This document shows, one piece after another, positions 21,812 to 30,560 of a stretch of DNA of 35,813 bases (its first letter is position 1; every line of letters starts with the position of its first letter). The position numbers and the translations under genes are program-made. This stretch comes from Clostridiales bacterium (GTDB lineage: Bacteria > Bacillota > Clostridia > Lachnospirales > Lachnospiraceae). Below the pieces are notes generated by a model. The model made no database searches. It was not told the origin of the DNA and saw only the letters and a program-made list of their open reading frames with translations. The DNA lies in assembly GCA_020859995.1 (NCBI GenBank), contig JAJBVE010000127.1, positions 1-35,813 on the forward strand. The letters are read 5' to 3'.

Positions 21812-24493
21812 TTACGAAATCAGACTGCGCCCCGTTTCGCCCGGCTTCAGAAGCTGTCCCACATGGTGGATGACCACCGGCAGTACTTCCTCATTCTCCA
21901 CGTCCGCACTGACCCGGATCTCCTCATTCGACAGTGTGACCTGATAGCCCTGTCCATGCCAGACGCAGTGGAAGCTCACTTCCTCCCACCAGGGGATGAA
22001 GTGCGGATCAAATTCCACATGGGTCTCTGTCATCTTCATGCCTGCTACGCCGCGGACGACTGCCATCCAGGCGCCGGTCGCGCACCCGGAATGCACACCG
22101 TTCTCTGTGCCGCCATGCATATTTTTCAGATCCATCTCCGCCGTCTCCATCAGATAGCCGTAGGTACTCTCCGGCATATCCATGTCCGCGAAGCAGATGG
22201 AATGTACGCAGTAGGACAGGGAAGAAGCTGCCTCGCAGCGTCCCTGATAGTAGTCCAGGTTCCGGCTGTAGGCCTTCGCCGGCATCGGGACTCTCCATTC
22301 ACCTCTGGCAATAGTTTCCGATCCATGGGTGCTTCCGCCATAGCCGTATTCTGCAAATGCCCCGTTCATGCTGCTGCCACCGCATCCTGCCGATATCCCG
22401 CTCATGCCGCTGCCGCCGCAATCTGCCGATGTCCCGCTTAAGTCCCGGTCTGCCAGATTCTGGTACGCGAACAGCATCAGCACATCCGGCTGTTTGATGA
22501 CCTGGCTCTTGTTGTAGAGACCGGCCTGCTTCATCTGCGTGTAACCGCTCTTGCTGCCGCCCTGTACCTCCAGCTCTCTGGAAAGGTCGAAATATCCGTC
22601 AAACTGCGGAATCATGCCGGTCTTTTGATCCAACGGCAGGTACAGCTTCGCCGCCACGTCCGCCATCGCGGCCGCATCCTCCGCCGTAAAGCCGATTTTG
22701 GTTTTCAGCGCGGCCAGATCGCTGCCAAACTGCCCCAGCAGCCGCAGCGTATCAGACAGGACATGATGCACACTGTAATTCGTATACGCGTTGTTGTCCA
22801 CATACGGATGATGCTCGTCCGTACCGGTCACCTGCAGGATCTCATAGCGCTCCTTTTCGGCATTCCAGACGACTCTGGAAACCCAGTAGCGGGACACCTC
22901 CAGCAGGATCTCCATCCCGTATTCCTTCAGGAACGCTTCATCTCCGGTGCAGACATAATAATTCAGTACGGAGAGTGCCACATCGGATACACAATGAATC
23001 TGCATAAACGGATGGCGCACGTCAATCCACACCGTCTCCTCGCCGGTCACGCCGGTCGTAAACGGGAAACGCGCTCCCTTATAGCCTTCCTTCACGGCCA
23101 GCGCCCGCGCTTCCTTCAGATGGGAATAGCGGAATAAAATATTATTTTTGCTGTATTCCGGCATCGTCTGCTGGAATACGGGCGCCTGGAAAATCTCCGC
23201 ATCCCACCAGACAAAATTGTTATAGGTCTCACCGGTCAGCCCCTTCGCGGAAAAGCTGTGCACATAATCGTTCCGCGCAATTGACAGCAGCGTGTGATAA
23301 TTGCTGAAACGGATCGCCCGGTCAGCGGTCTCATCGCCTTTGATGGAAACCTCCAGCTTCTGCATCAGTCCCTGATAAACCGGTACGTGCTTTTTGTATT
23401 CTGCCTCATAGCTGCTCTTCTGAAGCACAGCCAGATATTTTTTCACGCAGTCCTGCGGTGAATCGCTTTTCTTCAGGAGGTCTCCTCCGGAGATAACCTT
23501 TCCTTCCTCAAAATCGCGGCTGGTCACCGTCGCAATCAGCTTTTCCAGAGTATAGCACTGATTCTGTACGGCTTCAAAGGTGATTTTCTGCATGACCAGG
23601 CCTTCGGCATCTACTGAACTCTGATGAGATGCGTCTGTCGCCTCCTGGCCTGATGCGCCCATAGAGCCCTGGTGAGCTGCATCTGCCGAATTCTGGCAGG
23701 ATGTATCCGCTGAACCCTGGTGAAGCGTATCTGCCGAATCCCGGCCAAAGAATGCTTCCGTTCCGTCCATATTTTCCCAGCGCGCATCGCCCTGGCTGAA
23801 CTGATGCGCAACGCCTGTGACCGCATGGAATCCGTATTTCGGCCCGACGATTTCCTCCTGCCAGAGCGTCTGGCCGTCGAAACCGGCCGCAATCGGTTTC
23901 TGCGGCATCTGGCCATTGGATTTGGTGCGCAGATCCAGACCGCTGTAAATGGAAACCGTACCGGAATAATTGAGCGGCTCGATGGACGCCTTCATGCAAT
24001 AGGTATGGTCATCCGCGAAGCTCGCGAACCGCTGGAAAGAGATGCGGCTCTTCTGGCCCTTGCTGTTCTCCCAGACGACCTCGCGGTGCAGCGTCTCATC
24101 CGACAGATCCAGCCATCGTTTCCAGGAGTGTACCGTTCCCTCCCAGGGATAAAATACCTCGCCGCCGATTTCAAAGCGAATCAGCAGAAAATCCAGCAGG
24201 TTGATCGCCCGCTCCTCCTTTTCAAACTTTTTCAGACGCTCTTCCTCGACATAATATTTTTTCATGTACATATTGTCGCACATGGTCAGCCGCACTTCCA
24301 CCACTTCGTCCATCACGCCGCGCACCAGGAAGCCCTGGATGCCGAGGCTGGAAAACTCCTCCAGGCTGGCGCGGACGCCCATATAGCCGTTGCCGGTGGT
24401 CAGTAGCGTGGCCACGTTTGCCTCATAAAGCAGATTGTACTCCTCCTCCATGAGGATATGATCATTCTTAAAAGTCATTCCAGCGTAACTCAT
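21812..24493 (-). CDS. GH65 family phosphorylase/hydrolase, divergent acid loop
   Basis: Glycoside hydrolase family 65 protein of 893 residues. Members phosphorolyse alpha-glucosides such as maltose, trehalose, kojibiose, nigerose or glucosyl-rhamnose to beta-glucose 1-phosphate. N-terminal beta-sandwich (about 1-290) opens with TTGNGYMGVRASLEE; then comes the (alpha/alpha)6 barrel with NFVWWDAEIFQAP and the acid-loop segment TGTDEHHPYVDNNAYTNY. In characterised GH65 phosphorylases this segment reads GPDE(F/Y)HxxVxNNAYTN, so the Glu is kept but its neighbours differ. Low-complexity inserts lie at about residues 252-292 (octapeptides near SADAAHQG) and 684-721 (12-residue Gly/Ser/Cys units). 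I start at 24493 because GGAGG lies inside the upstream MEEK extension at the right distance. Substrate unknown. Confidence 0.87.
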   Translation of the reverse strand: MSYAGMTFKNDHILMEEEYNLLYEANVATLLTTGNGYMGVRASLEEFSSLGIQGFLVRGVMDEVVEVRLTMCDNMYMKKYYVEEERLKKFEKEERAINLLDFLLIRFEIGGEVFYPWEGTVHSWKRWLDLSDETLHREVVWENSKGQKSRISFQRFASFADDHTYCMKASIEPLNYSGTVSIYSGLDLRTKSNGQMPQKPIAAGFDGQTLWQEEIVGPKYGFHAVTGVAHQFSQGDARWENMDGTEAFFGRDSADTLHQGSADTSCQNSADAAHQGSMGASGQEATDASHQSSVDAEGLVMQKITFEAVQNQCYTLEKLIATVTSRDFEEGKVISGGDLLKKSDSPQDCVKKYLAVLQKSSYEAEYKKHVPVYQGLMQKLEVSIKGDETADRAIRFSNYHTLLSIARNDYVHSFSAKGLTGETYNNFVWWDAEIFQAPVFQQTMPEYSKNNILFRYSHLKEARALAVKEGYKGARFPFTTGVTGEETVWIDVRHPFMQIHCVSDVALSVLNYYVCTGDEAFLKEYGMEILLEVSRYWVSRVVWNAEKERYEILQVTGTDEHHPYVDNNAYTNYSVHHVLSDTLRLLGQFGSDLAALKTKIGFTAEDAAAMADVAAKLYLPLDQKTGMIPQFDGYFDLSRELEVQGGSKSGYTQMKQAGLYNKSQVIKQPDVLMLFAYQNLADRDLSGTSADCGGSGMSGISAGCGGSSMNGAFAEYGYGGSTHGSETIARGEWRVPMPAKAYSRNLDYYQGRCEAASSLSYCVHSICFADMDMPESTYGYLMETAEMDLKNMHGGTENGVHSGCATGAWMAVVRGVAGMKMTETHVEFDPHFIPWWEEVSFHCVWHGQGYQVTLSNEEIRVSADVENEEVLPVVIHHVGQLLKPGETGRSLIS
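22329..22436. repeat. 36-bp in-frame tandem repeat in GH65 gene
   Basis: Two well-matched 36-bp units (22365-22400, 22401-22436) and a more diverged one before them (from about 22329). They encode Gly/Ser/Ala/Cys-rich 12-residue units such as GISAGCGGSSMN inside the catalytic barrel region, presumably in a surface loop. Confidence 0.8.
23618..23737. repeat. 24-bp in-frame minisatellite in GH65 gene (5 units)
   Basis: Five consecutive 24-bp units start at 23618, 23642, 23666, 23690 and 23714, with shared CTGG and CTG-CCG cores; a partial sixth follows. They encode octapeptides of the form SADxxxQx in the N-terminal beta-sandwich domain. Confidence 0.88.
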
Positions 24494-24668
24494 TTTTTCC
24501 TCCATAGGTACCGTCTGGTATCACCCCATTTCCCATTGCATTGTTGCATTGCCATGGCAAATGAGGCGATACCCAAAATATAGCAAACGCTATTCATCGT
24601 TTTTCTTTATATCAATCGACAGTCAGGCATGAGCAGCCCTCCCTGAGATCGTATACATTATTTTGCCG

Positions 24669-24780
24669 GCAGATGCCGCCACATATCATCAATACATTTT
24701 AAAGTGAAACCGCCAGTATTCCTTTGATATGCCGCAAAGTATCATCAATACATTTCAAAGCGAAGCCGCCATCTTCCCTT
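24669..24780. repeat. 56-bp tandem duplication spanning the GH65 stop codon
   Basis: Two copies 56 bp apart share TATCATCAATACATTT (starting at 24684 and 24740) and flanking blocks. The copy at 24725-24780 holds the last codons and TGA of the upstream-transcribed GH65 gene. The other copy, just downstream, still reads codon by codon as a similar end, with a TAA in the same place. It is a decayed duplicate of the gene's 3' end. Confidence 0.8.
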
Positions 24781-27226
24781 CCAGAACGCACGGCTGTCCG
24801 GCCACTTCCAGCTCGACCGGCGCGTTTCCTGTAAGGTTTTCGATGACAATCTCGTCCTTCGTCACTTCCACCGCCAGCTTCTGGCCTTTCCAGATGATGG
24901 TATAGGATAATTTCTCCCACTCATCCGGCAGCAGCGGGTTGATCCGCAGCTTTCCGCCCAGCATCCGCACGCCGCCGAAGCCGTATACTACGCACTGCCA
25001 TACGCCGCCGAAGGAAGCCGCATGAATTCCCATATTGGAAGATCCCATAAATGGACCGAGGTCAATCATCGATGCCTGTCGAAACAGATCGTATGCCATC
25101 TCCTTTTCGCCCATGTCGCAGGCAAGAACTGCATGGGTCGAAAGGGAAAGGGAGGAATCGTGGATCGTCCTCTGCTCGTAATATTTCCAGGTCGCCGCCT
25201 TGACTTCCGGTGAGAACTGATCCTCCAGCAGGAAGAACAGCACCAGGACGTCGGCCTGCTTGGACACCTGAATCTGGTTGATCTGCTCCAGATTGTAATC
25301 GCGCATGATGCCGCCGATATGCTCCTGCTGTTTGTATTTTGTCAGATCAATATCACGGCAGCTTAAGTACCGGTCGTCCTGCGGAAGCACGTTCTGGTCG
25401 TTCGGTACCGGCAGGAAGATGTGCTCACAGGCGTCCTGCCATTTTTCATAATCGGCATCCAAATCCATTTTCGCGTTCAGCTTCGCAAAAAGCTCAGGCT
25501 TTTCTGCCTTTAAAATTTGGTAATATTCTATGGCCTTGCTCATATTCCAGCGTGCCATGTAGTTGGTAAACGCATTGTCATTGACGTGCTCACGGAACTC
25601 GTCCGGACCTACCACATCATTGATATGGTAGAAACCATCCTCGCCGGGCTCCATGCGGGATGCCCAGAAGCAGGCGGTATCCATGATCAACTCATAGCCG
25701 TATTCGTCCATGAACTGCTCGTCGCCGGTGATGACTGCGTACTGCCACGCGCCAAAGGCCACATCAGAGGTGATGTGCTGCTCGATGATACCGGACCACA
25801 CCTTGATCGGCAAGCCGGTCAGAATATCTACGTCGCAGTACTCCGGCGTCACCTCGCCGTCGTCCAGCCAGGCGGACTCCCACGGGAACATCGCGCCCTG
25901 ATAGCTGTTGTGCGCCGCCTTGGCATGTGCGCCCGGCAGGGACAGATAACGGTATTCCTCCAGCTTGCGCGCGATTTCCGGTTTGGTAAATATGTAATAA
26001 GGAAGCAGGAAAATTTCCGTATCCCAGAAGCAGTGCCCCTTGTAGCCTTCTCCGGAAAGTCCCTTTGCTCCGATATTCATGCGGTTGTCGTGCGCAGGTA
26101 CCATCACACGCATATGATACTGCGCGAAATAAAGCGCAAACTGATCAAGCTGCGCCTGATCCACAGCTGCGGACGCCCCGCAGGATGCAGCAGCATCCTT
26201 CCCATCGCCAGCTGAAGCATCTGCCTGATCTGAAGCATTTGCCTGGTCTGCGCCATTCGATTTTCCTTCAATACGGATCGGCGCCGCGGACCAAACTTCT
26301 TTTTCCCACTGATCGGCGGACTCATCGGCGATCTTCCGATAGCCCATGGATTCCATCTCTTTGCAGGCAGAGAGGCCTGTTTTCTGCAGCTCGGCCGTGA
26401 CCGCTGCCTGCGGATTATCTTCCGAAGTTCCGGCTCCATCTGCACACACCTGCGGTGCGTCAAAGTCCCGCGTCGTATAGACATTCGAATATTTTTCAAT
26501 CTCCAGCAGCTCTCCGGCTTTTACCTCTGCCTCGTACCCGGCAAAGATTTCCCGGCGCTCAATATACACCTGTGCCTCCTGATCCAGCACCTTCCCGCCC
26601 AGTACCAGCTTGTGCGAGGTCGTGTTGACAAAGTCAATCCCGGACTGCGTAGTCTTCTGGACAAACTGGATGAAACGTTTATCATAAAAGCGCTTATCAC
26701 CCTCGGAAAAATGCTGGCTGCCGGTGTTGGTCATCGTTCCGTTGATGCCGGAACGGATTTTGACCGTCACATCCTCGTCCAGCGGCATCACTTCAATCCG
26801 CTGCGCAATCCAGTGCAGCCGTTTCAGAGATACCACGCGGTAAGAAGCATAGGACACGCGCTTTCCGGACGGAGAAGTCCAGATCACGCTCCGTTTCAGC
26901 TCGCCAGTCTTTACATTCAGCTCCCTGGTATAGCCCTCCATGCTTCCCACGGTCAGGTCAAATGGCTCCCCGTCAATCGTCAGCTCGACCGCCATCATGT
27001 CCGCCGCATTCGGCAGCTCCGTCACTTCATTCTCATCAAATTTATTAAAGGTACCTGCTACAAAGGCTCCTCTCGTCTCCCGCAGATAGCGCTCCTCTGT
27101 CGCGCTGCGGATGCCGATATAGCCATTGCCAAGGCTCATGATCGCCTCGCATTTACCCAGCTTCAGCGGTTCGAAGGAATCCTCGCGGATGATTCCTTCC
27201 GAAACCTTACTGTAATCCATTCCCAT
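24755..27226 (-). CDS. GH65 family glycoside phosphorylase
   Basis: GH65 enzyme of 823 residues closer to classical maltose/kojibiose/nigerose phosphorylases. The N-terminal beta-sandwich has MSLGNGYIGIRSATEE. The barrel has HCFWDTEIFLLPYY (usual motif HxFWDTExFxxP) and the acid-loop VVGPDEFREHVNDNAFTNY with the general acid Glu in DEF. The C-terminal region includes SSNMGIHAASFGGVWQ, part of the phosphate/substrate pocket. The product would be beta-glucose 1-phosphate plus the acceptor sugar. No beta-phosphoglucomutase is visible unless the HAD gene at 3441 fills that role. A low-complexity insert at about residues 319-359 (Ala/Asp/Gln hexapeptides such as ASDQAD) comes from an 18-bp repeat. 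AGAGGA lies 8 bases before the ATG. It is upstream of the second GH65 gene by 261 nt. Confidence 0.92.
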   Translation of the reverse strand: MGMDYSKVSEGIIREDSFEPLKLGKCEAIMSLGNGYIGIRSATEERYLRETRGAFVAGTFNKFDENEVTELPNAADMMAVELTIDGEPFDLTVGSMEGYTRELNVKTGELKRSVIWTSPSGKRVSYASYRVVSLKRLHWIAQRIEVMPLDEDVTVKIRSGINGTMTNTGSQHFSEGDKRFYDKRFIQFVQKTTQSGIDFVNTTSHKLVLGGKVLDQEAQVYIERREIFAGYEAEVKAGELLEIEKYSNVYTTRDFDAPQVCADGAGTSEDNPQAAVTAELQKTGLSACKEMESMGYRKIADESADQWEKEVWSAAPIRIEGKSNGADQANASDQADASAGDGKDAAASCGASAAVDQAQLDQFALYFAQYHMRVMVPAHDNRMNIGAKGLSGEGYKGHCFWDTEIFLLPYYIFTKPEIARKLEEYRYLSLPGAHAKAAHNSYQGAMFPWESAWLDDGEVTPEYCDVDILTGLPIKVWSGIIEQHITSDVAFGAWQYAVITGDEQFMDEYGYELIMDTACFWASRMEPGEDGFYHINDVVGPDEFREHVNDNAFTNYMARWNMSKAIEYYQILKAEKPELFAKLNAKMDLDADYEKWQDACEHIFLPVPNDQNVLPQDDRYLSCRDIDLTKYKQQEHIGGIMRDYNLEQINQIQVSKQADVLVLFFLLEDQFSPEVKAATWKYYEQRTIHDSSLSLSTHAVLACDMGEKEMAYDLFRQASMIDLGPFMGSSNMGIHAASFGGVWQCVVYGFGGVRMLGGKLRINPLLPDEWEKLSYTIIWKGQKLAVEVTKDEIVIENLTGNAPVELEVAGQPCVLEGKMAASL
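26214..26249. repeat. 18-bp in-frame tandem repeat in GH65 gene
   Basis: Two near-identical 18-bp units, GAAGCATCTGCCTGATCT and GAAGCATTTGCCTGGTCT, with more decayed units on both sides (about 26160-26270). They encode Ala-Ser-Asp-Gln-Ala-Asp-like hexapeptides in the linker before the catalytic barrel. Confidence 0.82.
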
Positions 27227-27669
27227 TGATTTATTCCTCTCGATTTCTGCTTAATACATATACACGTGATCATTTACCCTGCAAAAATAATTCAGGCAGC
27301 AGAGGATCTGTTTTCGGCACAGTTTTTATTCACAGGATGATACCAGAAGATGGCATGTACAAAAAATTCTGGAATCACGGTTTTCAGGCGCCAACATGAT
27401 ACGGCCCGAGTGACAAGAGGGTATGAGACAACAGACTGTTCCGTGCTTCATACCCTTCGCCAGATTTACGTTGTTTCAGCCACTACAAGTGTGCCCGCAA
27501 CGAAAACTCCCAGTCACATCCATCGTGAACCTCATTTGGTTGAACCTACATCTTTCCGCATTTATTCACCTGCACCGTACAATGATTCCCATTCGCCAAT
27601 TCCGTGCATTAGGGCTCACTCTCCTGCACTATACGCCTATTCTCACCTATCAGCTCCGTGCGTTAAGAT
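27227..27669. other. 443-bp gap between MBL-fold and GH65 genes
   Basis: No credible gene. Nearest to GH65, TTGCAG and TATATG at 16-bp spacing could be a weak minus-strand promoter. A 9-bp stem (AGGGTATGA at 27418-27426 with TCATACCCT at 27448-27456) could form a hairpin or operator. The half nearest the MBL gene is filled by a 54-bp tandem repeat. A 145-codon plus-strand frame crosses the region but owes its length to the repeat and runs antisense into the MBL gene. Confidence 0.5.
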
Positions 27670-27690
27670 TTACTCGCCCGCGCCGTACAC
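27561..27690. repeat. 54-bp tandem repeat of the MBL gene 3' end
   Basis: Matching points (CACCGTAC, CACTATAC, CGCCGTAC) recur exactly 54 bp apart, at 27577, 27631 and 27685. The last copy encodes the MBL protein end (VYGAGE, stop). On the same strand the other two read AYSAGE-stop and LYGAGE-stop, with TGA or TAA in register. They are duplicated gene ends lying downstream of the gene. Confidence 0.8.
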
Positions 27691-28527
27691 CTTCATCAAC
27701 TCTTCCTTGAGGATGAAAATACTGCCCTTTCCGTACCGTACCCGGCACAGACGTGAGGCTCTCGGATCCATTTCTACAAACGGATGATTCAGCTTATCCT
27801 CAATGACAGCAGTTCCCGCAAAGACCGCATTCACCAGGCCAATATAATCGTCCAGATAGCTCTTTGAAATCGGATAACCATTGTGGTTTGGCAGCAGCCA
27901 GTCATAATCGTCGCTCCGATCCTTCAGCCGCTGTGCATTTGCGCGGAAATTCACCAGGCGCTCCCGCACCTCATAGGGGGCGTCCGGATTGTTGGAATTG
28001 TCATACATCATCACCTGCGCGGCCTCGAAATCATCGCCGCAAAACAGCAGGCGCTCCGTGCGGTCCAGGAAAAACAGGCTGCTGTTGCAGTGCGCCGGCT
28101 TCGCTTCCAGCACTTCGATCGTCCGGCCGCCCAGCTCGATCACATCCCCATCCTTTAACAGAACCTTTTTATAGTCCGGATGCGGAAGGGCCTCGATCGG
28201 GAACGGGCCTGAGCCCGGCGCGGTAACCGACGGCTCGTCCACCTTGTAATTCCAGTGCATCATTACTTCCTCAAACTCGCCGTTTCCGGCTGCGTGATCC
28301 GGGTGAAAATGGGTGTTTGCCACCAGGAGCGGCTTATCTGTCAGCTTTTCCACAAACGCGCGCAGATTTCCCACCGCATAGCCAGTGTCGATCAGAAGGG
28401 CTTTTTCCTCGCCCACCAACAGATACATATTTTCCGAACCATTCATAAAATTCAGAAACCAGGTGCCTTCCTTGGCTTCCCAGGCTACATAGTTTCCAAA
28501 AATCATTTCCAAAGGCATTTCTTCCAT
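27670..28527 (-). CDS. MBL-fold metallo-hydrolase
   Basis: Metallo-beta-lactamase-fold protein of 285 residues, cytoplasmic. Metal ligands visible: NTHFHPDHAAG (HxHxDH, about residues 73-78), the His of AHCNSSLFF, the Asp of LFCGDD (bridging ligand), and LPNHNGYP with the final His. This is the pattern of glyoxalase-II-like binuclear hydrolases. The natural substrate could be an ester or lactone of the imported glycoside, but nothing in the sequence shows this. AAGGAG lies 7 bases before the ATG at 28527. It sits between GH3 and GH65 in set B and is the only non-CAZyme of that set. Its 3' end has been copied downstream as a tandem repeat. Confidence 0.87.
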   Translation of the reverse strand: MEEMPLEMIFGNYVAWEAKEGTWFLNFMNGSENMYLLVGEEKALLIDTGYAVGNLRAFVEKLTDKPLLVANTHFHPDHAAGNGEFEEVMMHWNYKVDEPSVTAPGSGPFPIEALPHPDYKKVLLKDGDVIELGGRTIEVLEAKPAHCNSSLFFLDRTERLLFCGDDFEAAQVMMYDNSNNPDAPYEVRERLVNFRANAQRLKDRSDDYDWLLPNHNGYPISKSYLDDYIGLVNAVFAGTAVIEDKLNHPFVEMDPRASRLCRVRYGKGSIFILKEELMKVYGAGE

Positions 28528-28561
28528 TTTTGTTCTCCTTATCTACCTTACGTTTTTTCTG

Positions 28562-28672
28562 CCTGTGCAGGTTCACAATCAGCGCTGTGTTTTTCCTGCC
28601 TGTGCAGGTTCAAAAGCAACGCTGCGTTTTCTCTGGAGTGCGCAGGTTCACACGCAACGCCGCGTTTCCTTT
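28562..28672. repeat. 37/38-bp tandem repeat between GH3 and MBL genes
   Basis: Three units start at 28562, 28599 and about 28636. Each has CCTGTGCAGGTTCA or a variant, then AACGCTGCG or a variant, then a T-rich end. The period is 37 then 38 bp. CCTGTGCAGG is itself close to a palindrome. The units lie just upstream of the MBL ribosome binding site on the minus strand. Confidence 0.85.
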
Positions 28673-28719
28673 CCAGCACGACGGATTTCCATTCATAATC
28701 CGCATTTTTCAACATCAGC

Positions 28720-30429
28720 TCAGAATTTCGCGCCCCAGATTCCGCAGAACGGATCTACCGGGTTGACACCCTTAAATTCCGACCGGCCCATGATCTTGTC
28801 CACGACCGCATCGATCACTTCCTCGTTCGGCGTATAAGCGTTGATGAAGGTCTTCACCATCGGCGCGTCCACAAGATGATACGGATTCGCAATGGAGATA
28901 AACATTGCCGGTACGTCATTCAGGAACCACGGTGCGTCCGCCGCCATCAGATGCACCCAGTCAATCCGGCGCACGGACTGGTTGCTGGCCGTATCGATGC
29001 AGGCCACATAAATTGCCAGGTCAAATTTGCTCTTGATATCCTTGACGCCGCCCTCAAACATCTCATAGAAATCCAGGTTGCTGTAATCGAAAAGGGATAC
29101 CTCAAAGCCTTCCTTTTCCAGCTTCGCCTTGATGCTGCCGGAAGCGCCTTCGCCGTCCTTGAATCCGCCGCCTACGCGGTCCTCCAGCAGATACAGACGG
29201 ATCTTCTTATATTTCTCCGGAGAAATCGGCAGCAGAGACTGAGTATCCTTCACCAGGGTCACAGCCTCATCGGCGCACTCTCTGGTCTGCTGTTTATGCT
29301 CTTCGCATCCTACGACCGAGAGCGCTTCCTCGCCCGGCACCAGAGTCCCGGCCGCTTTCTTTGCCGGAAGTCCCATCGCCGCCTTCATCGCCAGCGTCCT
29401 GGTCACAGCCTCATCAACGCGCTCCCAGGTCAGGCGGCCATCGGCCAGTGCGTCGCGGACAAACTGATAATCCTCACGGATATCCTTGTTAAACAGGATC
29501 ATATCGCAGCCTGCGGCGATCGCTGTCGGTACCGCCTCACTTCTCGCCATCGGTGTGTTGAAGCCGATCATCGGCGTCGCGTCTGTGACGATCATTCCAT
29601 TGTATCCCAGTTTTCCTCTCAGCAGCCCCTGCAGAATCTCTTTGGAAAGGGTCGCCGGGAGAATCTGCTCATCCGTCAGATCCGGATTGAAGAAGCGGCT
29701 GTACGCCGGCTGCAAAATATGGCCGACCATGATGGAGAGCGTCCCGGCGTCTACAACGGACTGCCAGATCTGTCCATAGGTCTCATCCCATCTCTCCACA
29801 GACAGGCTGTTGACGGATGCCACCAGATGCTGGTCTCTCTCATCCACACCATCTCCCGGGAAATGCTTCACGGCTGCCGCTACGCCGTTGTCTCTTAAGC
29901 CTTTGAGCTGTTCCTTCACGAAGGAAATAATCCGCTCCTGATTGGTTCCGAAGGTACGCACATTGGTAATCGGATTGCGGAAATTCATATCCAGATCACA
30001 GATCGGAGAAAATGCCCAGTTGCATCCGACTGCCTGCGCCTCTTTGCCCGCGATCGCGCCCAGACGGTACGCATTGACCGGGTTGTCCGTAGCCGCCACG
30101 CCCATCGGACGGGAGAAATAGGTACCGTCCGCGCAGATGCCGTTGCCGCCGGATTCCAAATTCGCACCGAACAGGAGCGGAATCTTTGAAGTGTTCTGAA
30201 TCAGCGCGTGCGTCTTCTGCACCTCTGCTGCCGGCATCGGACGATACAGCATGGCGCCCGGCTTAAACTCCTCAATAAAGCTCTTCAGAAACTCCGGATC
30301 CGTATTGCCCCCGATCGGGCAGAACAGCTGGCCGATCTTTTCCTCATCTGTCATGGAAGCAAGGGTGTCCTCTACCCACTTTACCCCCTCGTCATCCAGA
30401 AAGAATGGATTCGCCTTTAAATCAATCAT
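28720..30429 (-). CDS. GH3 family glycoside hydrolase, paralogue of 7708-9438
   Basis: Retaining GH3 glycosidase of 569 residues, colinear with the enzyme at 7708-9438 and sharing its start (NPFFLDDEGVKWVEDTLASM, compare YNLDDEAIQWVEETIKSM). The acid/base loop is VKHFPGDG followed by DERDQHL, and the nucleophile Asp is in MIVTDATPMIG. A C-terminal alpha/beta domain follows from about residue 375. No signal peptide and no repeat insertion. AGGAGG lies 8 bases before the ATG. It starts 131 nt after the GH78 gene. The pairing of one GH3 with one GH78 in each gene set suggests both pairs remove a rhamnose and then the sugar below it, perhaps with different linkage preferences. Confidence 0.9.
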   Translation of the reverse strand: MIDLKANPFFLDDEGVKWVEDTLASMTDEEKIGQLFCPIGGNTDPEFLKSFIEEFKPGAMLYRPMPAAEVQKTHALIQNTSKIPLLFGANLESGGNGICADGTYFSRPMGVAATDNPVNAYRLGAIAGKEAQAVGCNWAFSPICDLDMNFRNPITNVRTFGTNQERIISFVKEQLKGLRDNGVAAAVKHFPGDGVDERDQHLVASVNSLSVERWDETYGQIWQSVVDAGTLSIMVGHILQPAYSRFFNPDLTDEQILPATLSKEILQGLLRGKLGYNGMIVTDATPMIGFNTPMARSEAVPTAIAAGCDMILFNKDIREDYQFVRDALADGRLTWERVDEAVTRTLAMKAAMGLPAKKAAGTLVPGEEALSVVGCEEHKQQTRECADEAVTLVKDTQSLLPISPEKYKKIRLYLLEDRVGGGFKDGEGASGSIKAKLEKEGFEVSLFDYSNLDFYEMFEGGVKDIKSKFDLAIYVACIDTASNQSVRRIDWVHLMAADAPWFLNDVPAMFISIANPYHLVDAPMVKTFINAYTPNEEVIDAVVDKIMGRSEFKGVNPVDPFCGIWGAKF

Positions 30430-30560
30430 TGTTTTTTCCTCCTGCGTCTGAAATTATATGTGAAATTTTATTGGTTCCCTGTTTTTATTCTTTATTGCTC
30501 TTTACTTTGGATAGTTCTTTGCCATTAATTTTACTTTGCTATTAGTTGACTATGCAACCA

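Noticed and set aside
27350-27787. 145-codon plus-strand ORF with an 18-residue repeat (YSPAPY...)
   Set aside because: Runs antisense into the MBL gene. The 54-bp repeat keeps stop codons in the minus-strand frame, so the repeats derive from the MBL gene end and not from this ORF.
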